Of a DNA stretch of 64,000 nt, positions 59,623 through 64,000 are shown in pieces (position 1 is the first letter of the stretch; each line of letters opens with the position of its first letter). Under the pieces are notes generated by a model. It had not been told where the DNA came from and did no database searches. It was given only the letters and a program-made list of their open reading frames with translations. The translations under genes and the position numbers were made by a program. The stretch comes from CAZUCE01 sp964619265 (GTDB lineage Bacteria > Planctomycetota > UBA1135 > GCA-002686595), in contig CAZUCE010000014.1 of NCBI GenBank assembly GCA_964619265.1, positions 1-64,000 of the forward strand. The letters run 5' to 3'.

Positions 59623-61389
59623 ATGGCGATTCTTCGCTCGGTCTCCCCGATTCTCTTTTCCGGCTTCGCACTGCTCGCAGGCTCCGCAGCCGCCGCCCCC
59701 CAAGATGTCGGTGGAACCTGGCATTACGGTGCCAAAGACTTCCGATTGATGCCCCTCGGGGATTCCTTGACCGAAGGCGTCGGTGCCAAGACGGGCTATC
59801 GCGGGCCGCTTCAGCAACTGCTCAACGACCTCGGCATTCATCCCGACTTCGTCGGGTCGGCCAACACCAATCCGGGCGCCTCGTTCCTCGACCAGGATCA
59901 CGAGGGTCACGGCGGCTACAGGGTGTCGGATCTGATCAGCCACGGATTCGGGAACTCCGCGACCACCATCGAAGGTTGGGTCAGCGCCGCGAATCCGGAT
60001 GTCATTTTGCTGCACATTGGCACCAACGACATCTCCAACCCGCTCGCCTGGCAGAACGCGGTCGAAGATTTCGACGAGCTGCTCTCGAAGATCTACGGGA
60101 CGGCTTCGCGCGTCACGGTGCTGGTTGCCAAGATCCTGCCGACCGCCCTGCCGACTCGGAATCTGCAGATCGAGGCCTACAACCGAGCCGTCGCTCTGCT
60201 CGTCCGTGAGTACCAGATGTCTGGGCGCGATATTCGGATGGTGGACATGGAGTCCATCGAATCGCCGTTCCCCGAAGGGGCCTTGGACCCGGTGCATCCG
60301 GCCGCATCGACTTACCAGCGCATGGCGGAGCGTTGGGCCGAAGCCATCGCTGACCTGGATCAGGGCGCTTTGCTCGTCCCGCCGGCCCCCGTGCCGCTGG
60401 GTTTTGCCGGCGTTCAATCGAGCAGCTTCGACGGCGAGTACCTTCCCGCTGCGGCCGTGAATGGATCCGGCCTGAGCGAAAACGAGACCTGGTTCCAAGG
60501 CAACCTGCATTCCGCCGAAGGCAGCCCCAGCGATTACGCCGGCGTCGAGCCCGCGAACGCCTGGCGATCCGCGCCGTTCCCGATTCTCTGGCAGAGCGCC
60601 CAACAGGCGGTTCCCGGCATTCCCGTTTGGTATGAAGCGCGCTTCACGACGCCTCGGGAAGTTCACGGACTTGAGCTTTGGGCCGGGCGAACTTTGGAGT
60701 TCATCGACCCCACCTACGGGACGGATTTTCGTGTGTACGACGCGCCCAAGCAGGTGTACATCTGGACCCTGAACTCGAATTTCGAGTGGGACGATCGCGG
60801 CGCTTTCGACCTGCGTCGTCCGCCTCGGACGCGCCGTCACCCCGGGGAGTGGTTTGACGTCGACTGGGAAGACGTCTTGCGGATTCGCATCGAGGTCCTC
60901 GAGCTCGACACCGCCACGCTCTCTCCCGATCTGGCGCCGGGCGAGGCTTGCGCGGCGATCTCGGAACTTCGGTTGTTCGAGAACTCCGTTGAAGTCGGTG
61001 CGCTTCCGACCTCGCTGGTCTCGCTCTCGCGAGGCGGCCGGGTGCCGATCGAGTTTGCTTCCCCGGCTCTGTCGGGCTTCCCCTACCGGGTGCTCGGCAG
61101 CGGGTTGTGGGAGTTCTTGGACCAAGTGGCTTTGGATGGCTACCCGCTCGGTCTGGTGGCCGACCTGTGGTTCGAGGCAACCCTGGCCGGACTGGGGTCT
61201 CCCCTGTTGGTGGGCGGATCCGGTGAGTTGGACGAAACCGGGTCAGCAGAGGCGTGGTTTGAGCTCCCGCCGTACTCGCCGGATTCGTGGGCCGGAGCCA
61301 AGCTTCGGCACCGGATCGTCGGTTTCGATGCGTCGGGAACCAAGCTCAGCGAAGTCGGGTCTTTCGCGGATCTGCTGCTGGTTCCCTGA
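59623..61389 (+). CDS. Secreted SGNH/GDSL hydrolase with C-terminal beta-rich domain
   Basis: 588 residues. Signal peptide cleaved near GSAAAAPQ. The SGNH blocks are complete: MPLGDSLTEG (Ser48), a Gly in block II, LLHIGTNDISNP, and DPVHPAA with the catalytic His. The esterase domain is about residues 40-250. The ~330-residue C-terminus contains a discoidin-like stretch (WYEARFTTPREVHGLELWAG) and a final ~100-residue beta-rich domain. It probably removes acyl groups from extracellular carbohydrate. The strong stem-loop at 61402-61426 ends the transcript. Confidence 0.82.
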   Translation: MAILRSVSPILFSGFALLAGSAAAAPQDVGGTWHYGAKDFRLMPLGDSLTEGVGAKTGYRGPLQQLLNDLGIHPDFVGSANTNPGASFLDQDHEGHGGYRVSDLISHGFGNSATTIEGWVSAANPDVILLHIGTNDISNPLAWQNAVEDFDELLSKIYGTASRVTVLVAKILPTALPTRNLQIEAYNRAVALLVREYQMSGRDIRMVDMESIESPFPEGALDPVHPAASTYQRMAERWAEAIADLDQGALLVPPAPVPLGFAGVQSSSFDGEYLPAAAVNGSGLSENETWFQGNLHSAEGSPSDYAGVEPANAWRSAPFPILWQSAQQAVPGIPVWYEARFTTPREVHGLELWAGRTLEFIDPTYGTDFRVYDAPKQVYIWTLNSNFEWDDRGAFDLRRPPRTRRHPGEWFDVDWEDVLRIRIEVLELDTATLSPDLAPGEACAAISELRLFENSVEVGALPTSLVSLSRGGRVPIEFASPALSGFPYRVLGSGLWEFLDQVALDGYPLGLVADLWFEATLAGLGSPLLVGGSGELDETGSAEAWFELPPYSPDSWAGAKLRHRIVGFDASGTKLSEVGSFADLLLVP

Positions 61390-61401
61390 AGGAAGCGTGG
61401 G

Positions 61402-61426
61402 GGGGCTCCGACCTCGTTGGAGCCCC
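61402..61426. terminator. Bidirectional stem-loop terminator
   Basis: Perfect 8-bp inverted repeat GGGGCTCC...GGAGCCCC with a 9-nt loop, in the 63-bp gap between convergent genes (SGNH hydrolase and ApaH-like). It has no T tract, so it may act as a Rho-dependent or processing signal on either strand. Confidence 0.55.
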
Positions 61427-61452
61427 GGCCGTTCGTTCTGGCTGGGCGAGGC

Positions 61453-62238
61453 CTAACGTCCAGGTGCGACCGTGCAGTAGGCCCGGCGAGCGGGCTCGCT
61501 GACGAAGCGATCCTCTTCTGCGATCCAAATCGTCAGCGCGCCGCCCCAAACGCAGCCGGTGTCCAGGCCGCGAACTCCGGCGTGCCGAACCAGTCCGCGT
61601 TCGGCCCAGTGTCCGAATACGACGCGACGGCCTCCGAAGCGGTGCGGGTCGTAGAAACTGTCCCAAGCAGCTGCACCGGGGTGTTCCGGGGATTTGACGA
61701 GCTGGCCGCCTTGAAGGCAGAGGCGCGCGCTCACCGCGAAGGAGCGGTCGCTGGGGAGGACGGCTGGCTCGGGCTTGTTCGAATTCACACCGAGGGCGGC
61801 TTGCGGATCCTGCCAAGCCGGCGACAGCCCCGCGTGAACCTGGAAGAGGTCGCCGTGGTCGCGGAGCAGCGGCTGGCTCGACAGCCAGCCCGCCAGATCC
61901 TCCAGGTCCTCGGCCGCGAGCAGCTCCTCGAGCGTGTCGAGGGGCTTGGCCGGTTTGCCGGTCCGAACGCGCTTCAGAAAGTGAAGGTCGTGGTTGCCCA
62001 GCACGGTTTCGGCTTCCAGGGAGCGCAGCAGCCGCAACGCCCCGAGGGAGTCCGGGCCGCGGTTGACCAGGTCGCCGACGGGCAGCAGGCGGTCCTTGGA
62101 GGGATCGAAGGCGACCCGTTCCAGCAGGGCCTCAAGCTCCTCCAGGCATCCGTGGACGTCGCCTAGGAACAGCCGCCGGCCAGCGGGCGAGCGAGCAGGT
62201 CCGGGGGCCGGCGAGGAAGGAGCGGGGAGCTGAGGCAT
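61453..62238 (-). CDS. ApaH-like symmetrical diadenosine tetraphosphatase
   Basis: About 261 residues. Metallophosphoesterase motifs: LGDVHGC (D27/H29), VGDLVNRGPDS (D56), VLGNHDLHFL, VHAGLSPAW and FGHWAERGL, with a final GLDTGCVWGGALT. This is the ApaH pattern; the enzyme splits Ap4A into two ADP. The N-terminal ~20 residues before the domain are Pro/Ala-rich. ATG 62238 is preferred; ATG 62364 upstream is also in frame but its extension looks non-coding. The symbol apaH is left out because PrpE-like phosphatases share these motifs. Confidence 0.85.
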   Translation of the reverse strand: MPQLPAPSSPAPGPARSPAGRRLFLGDVHGCLEELEALLERVAFDPSKDRLLPVGDLVNRGPDSLGALRLLRSLEAETVLGNHDLHFLKRVRTGKPAKPLDTLEELLAAEDLEDLAGWLSSQPLLRDHGDLFQVHAGLSPAWQDPQAALGVNSNKPEPAVLPSDRSFAVSARLCLQGGQLVKSPEHPGAAAWDSFYDPHRFGGRRVVFGHWAERGLVRHAGVRGLDTGCVWGGALTIWIAEEDRFVSEPARRAYCTVAPGR

Positions 62239-62423
62239 CGAGGGGGGGCTTGGCCGCTGGCGGCTCGGGACGTAAGCTACGGACTTGCCCGCGGCGCTGG
62301 AAACGTGACGTGGGCGGTCCCTGCCTGGGGCCCCTGGATCGCTCCGATGGGCTCCAGGCATCACCGACGAGCTTCACGAGACAAGAACCCACCGGCCGGA
62401 CAGGCCTAGACCCCTCTCTCACC

Positions 62424-62543
62424 ATGGCGAAGAGCCGATTCAAAGCTGGAGGCCCCACCCGAGGCCGCATCCGCGTCCGCATGATTGGGATGGGTTCGGG
62501 TAAGAACATCGCGGCCAAGCGGGCTAAGAAGCGCGGCCGGTGA
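62424..62543 (+). CDS. Small highly basic protein (39 residues)
   Basis: A 39-codon ORF with 14 Arg/Lys, two Ala-Lys-rich C-terminal turns (AAKRAKKRGR) and an internal GMGSGKN. The size and charge fit a ribosome- or nucleic-acid-binding peptide, but it matches no small ribosomal protein that I can recall. Codon use resembles the neighbouring genes. It lacks a clear ribosome binding site, and the only context is the divergent ApaH-like gene. It could be spurious. Confidence 0.45.
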   Translation: MAKSRFKAGGPTRGRIRVRMIGMGSGKNIAAKRAKKRGR

Positions 62544-62974
62544 GAGGCTGGGCGGGGCGATTCGGCTTCTCCGGATCTGGTCCTGCCTCCTCATGTCCCC
62601 GGAAGGGGAAGAGCTTGGAGGCTGATAGGCCTCCTGCTTTCGTGTCGGTCCCCCGCGGCAGGGCTGGGTCCTTTTCCGCTCCATCTACCCCTGGAGGAGG
62701 GCTCACCCCCCTCGGGAGAGCAGGATTTGGCTACCGGGGGAGATCCCTAGCTGGCCCGGGGAAGAGAGTCGCGCGGGATCCCGGGACGCCGGAACGGCCG
62801 GAGTGAGGTATTTTTTTCCCAGGTGAAAGATCCTTACCACCGGGGAAGCTCATCCGGGAGTGATTCCAAAGCCGGGAAGGCCTCAGGCCCCCGCGAATCC
62901 GGTGTGACCCCCTCGAGGCTGGTTGCCTAGCGGCCCGCTCTCAGCTCAGGACTCTCCACCTCCCCCCAATTTAG
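62544..62974. promoter_or_regulatory. Leader region of the glycosylphosphotransferase gene
   Basis: Non-coding 431 bp. It contains an AT-rich run (GTATTTTTTTCCC near 62811-62823) that is unusual in this GC-rich window and could be an UP element or early terminator of the downstream polysaccharide gene. No known riboswitch was recognised. Confidence 0.35.
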
Positions 62975-64000
62975 ATGCTCCGCCAACACAGCTCCCTTGC
63001 CCGCAACCTGCTCGCCGGCGGCGACCTGTTGGTCACTTTCCTAGCCTTCTGGTTGGCCTATGTCATCCGGCGCAACCTGGGAGAGGGTTTCGCCGCCTAC
63101 GCCCCGTCGCGTGAAACGCTCAGCATGCTGGTGGGGGTGGCGATTGTGAGCCAGTGGGTGCTCTATCGCGGTCTCGGCCTGTACCGCTCGCGGAGAGTTC
63201 TGCCGGTCTACAAGGAAGCCCTCGGCATTTTGCTCGCAAATGGTCTGACGCTGCTGCTGCTGCTCGCGACGGTCGCGGGACTTCAGCTCGAACAGGCCAG
63301 TCGATTGCAGCTGGCGATCTTCATGGTGCTCGAGAGCCTTCTCGTGCTGGCCGTCCATCTCGGCGGACGTTCCTACTTGCGAAAACAACGTAGGGACGGC
63401 TCGAACACGCGCAACTTGACGTTGCTGGCGACTTCGGCTGCGCACCTGGAGTCGATGCGCGTCAAAGTGCGAGAGAACGAGGCCTGGGGCTTCCGGTTCA
63501 CCGCGGTTGTGCTGGACGCGGACGAGGGAGAATTTGTACAGGTCACGCAATCCCCGCTGATCAATCGATTCGGCGATCGGGTGGGAGTTGCACGACTGGC
63601 TGACGCTGAACAGACCCTCGACGACGAGGAAATCGTCATCGACGAGGTTTGGATCGACGGCTTCCCCAGCGAAGGCTCGGGCGCCCGGCGGTTCGCGGAA
63701 GCTGCGGCTGAGCGTGGAAAGTCCGTGCGCTACGTGCTTTCCGAGCACCACACGCCTGGATCCCGATGGGGCTATGAGTTGGTTTCGGGCATGGAAACCC
63801 TGACCGCCACGGTGACGCCGGTCGACGAACTGGCGCTGACCGCTAAGCGTGCGATCGATTTCTTTGGCTCGCTGTTCCTGATCCTCGCCGCGATGCCGGC
63901 TTTCCTGATCGTCAGCCTGCTGATCCTCCTTGAAGGCAAGGGGCCCGTCCTGTTCAGCCAGGAGCGCGTCGGCCTCAACGGACGCAAGTTCACTCTGTTC
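62975..64000 (+). CDS. Polyprenyl glycosylphosphotransferase (WbaP-like), 3' end missing
   Basis: 342 codons up to the window end, still open. Several hydrophobic segments in the first ~125 residues (from LLAGGDLLVTFLAFWLAYVI), a soluble CoA-binding-like central part, and from residue ~285 the bacterial sugar transferase domain: TAKRAIDFFGSLFLILAA, then a re-entrant helix region and GKGPVLFSQERVGLNGRKFT, with only the KFRSM block cut off. This family (WbaP/CapA-type) transfers the first sugar phosphate to undecaprenyl phosphate at the start of exopolysaccharide or O-antigen synthesis. The remaining genes of such a locus should lie to the right of the window. Confidence 0.88.
   Translation, partial: MLRQHSSLARNLLAGGDLLVTFLAFWLAYVIRRNLGEGFAAYAPSRETLSMLVGVAIVSQWVLYRGLGLYRSRRVLPVYKEALGILLANGLTLLLLLATVAGLQLEQASRLQLAIFMVLESLLVLAVHLGGRSYLRKQRRDGSNTRNLTLLATSAAHLESMRVKVRENEAWGFRFTAVVLDADEGEFVQVTQSPLINRFGDRVGVARLADAEQTLDDEEIVIDEVWIDGFPSEGSGARRFAEAAAERGKSVRYVLSEHHTPGSRWGYELVSGMETLTATVTPVDELALTAKRAIDFFGSLFLILAAMPAFLIVSLLILLEGKGPVLFSQERVGLNGRKFTLF

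Overview
The window is GC-rich chromosomal DNA from a diderm bacterium. Gene content fits a Planctomycetota-like organism best: a type III glutamine synthetase, a TamA/TamB pair, an LpxR-like outer-membrane protein, sulfatase-fold lipoproteins, an ASPIC/UnbV lipoprotein, large secreted proteins and weak Shine-Dalgarno signals at most starts. This assignment is inferred from families seen in the translations; no marker tree was possible, and Myxococcota or another deep lineage is not excluded. A run of 100 undetermined bases (28791-28890) shows that this is a scaffold.

Layout. 0-9.7 kb: a zinc-ribbon membrane protein; a minus-strand operon (PnbB-like cupin, radical SAM, alkaline-phosphatase-superfamily lipoprotein); a DUF3825 protein; a GT-C membrane protein; queF; and the minus-strand pair adenosine deaminase/esterase. 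10-12.7 kb: a radical SAM/SPASM protein and gltX. 12.8-15.7 kb, minus: a KAS III, acetyltransferase and sulfotransferase cluster. 15.9-25.9 kb, plus: an envelope block with an anti-sigma/FecR protein, a GT2 glycosyltransferase, a GT-C transferase, a second alkaline-phosphatase-superfamily lipoprotein, a metallophosphoesterase, a beta-propeller and a large carboxypeptidase-regulatory-domain protein. Several starts are GTG or TTG and adjacent genes overlap by 4 bp. 26-28.7 kb: a Ppx/GppA phosphatase and a secreted alpha/beta hydrolase.

28.7-35.6 kb is the accessory region. It holds a 17-bp tandem repeat around the assembly gap, a candidate small RNA with its own promoter and terminator, tRNA-Met(CAT) with a clear promoter, three decayed transposase remnants (IS5-like, IS3-like, and an rve integrase with four in-frame stops), two secreted proteins in visibly less GC-rich DNA, and a diverged 73-bp direct repeat at both ends of that segment.

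35.6-64 kb returns to ordinary chromosome: glnN (type III) divergent from thiC; an outer-membrane block (tamA, tamB, an FAD oxidoreductase, a DUF885 lipoprotein, a Nudix hydrolase) divergent from a DMT transporter; LpxR-like and ASPIC/UnbV proteins; an SDR/FAD-oxidase pair reminiscent of DprE2/DprE1; a stand-alone Clp N-domain protein; a secreted SGNH hydrolase; an ApaH-like phosphatase; a 39-codon basic ORF; and the 5' part of a polyprenyl glycosylphosphotransferase that runs off the window, probably the first gene of a polysaccharide locus.

The recurrent theme is the cell envelope: lipid-linked sugar transfer, lipid or glycan decoration, outer-membrane assembly and secreted hydrolases.
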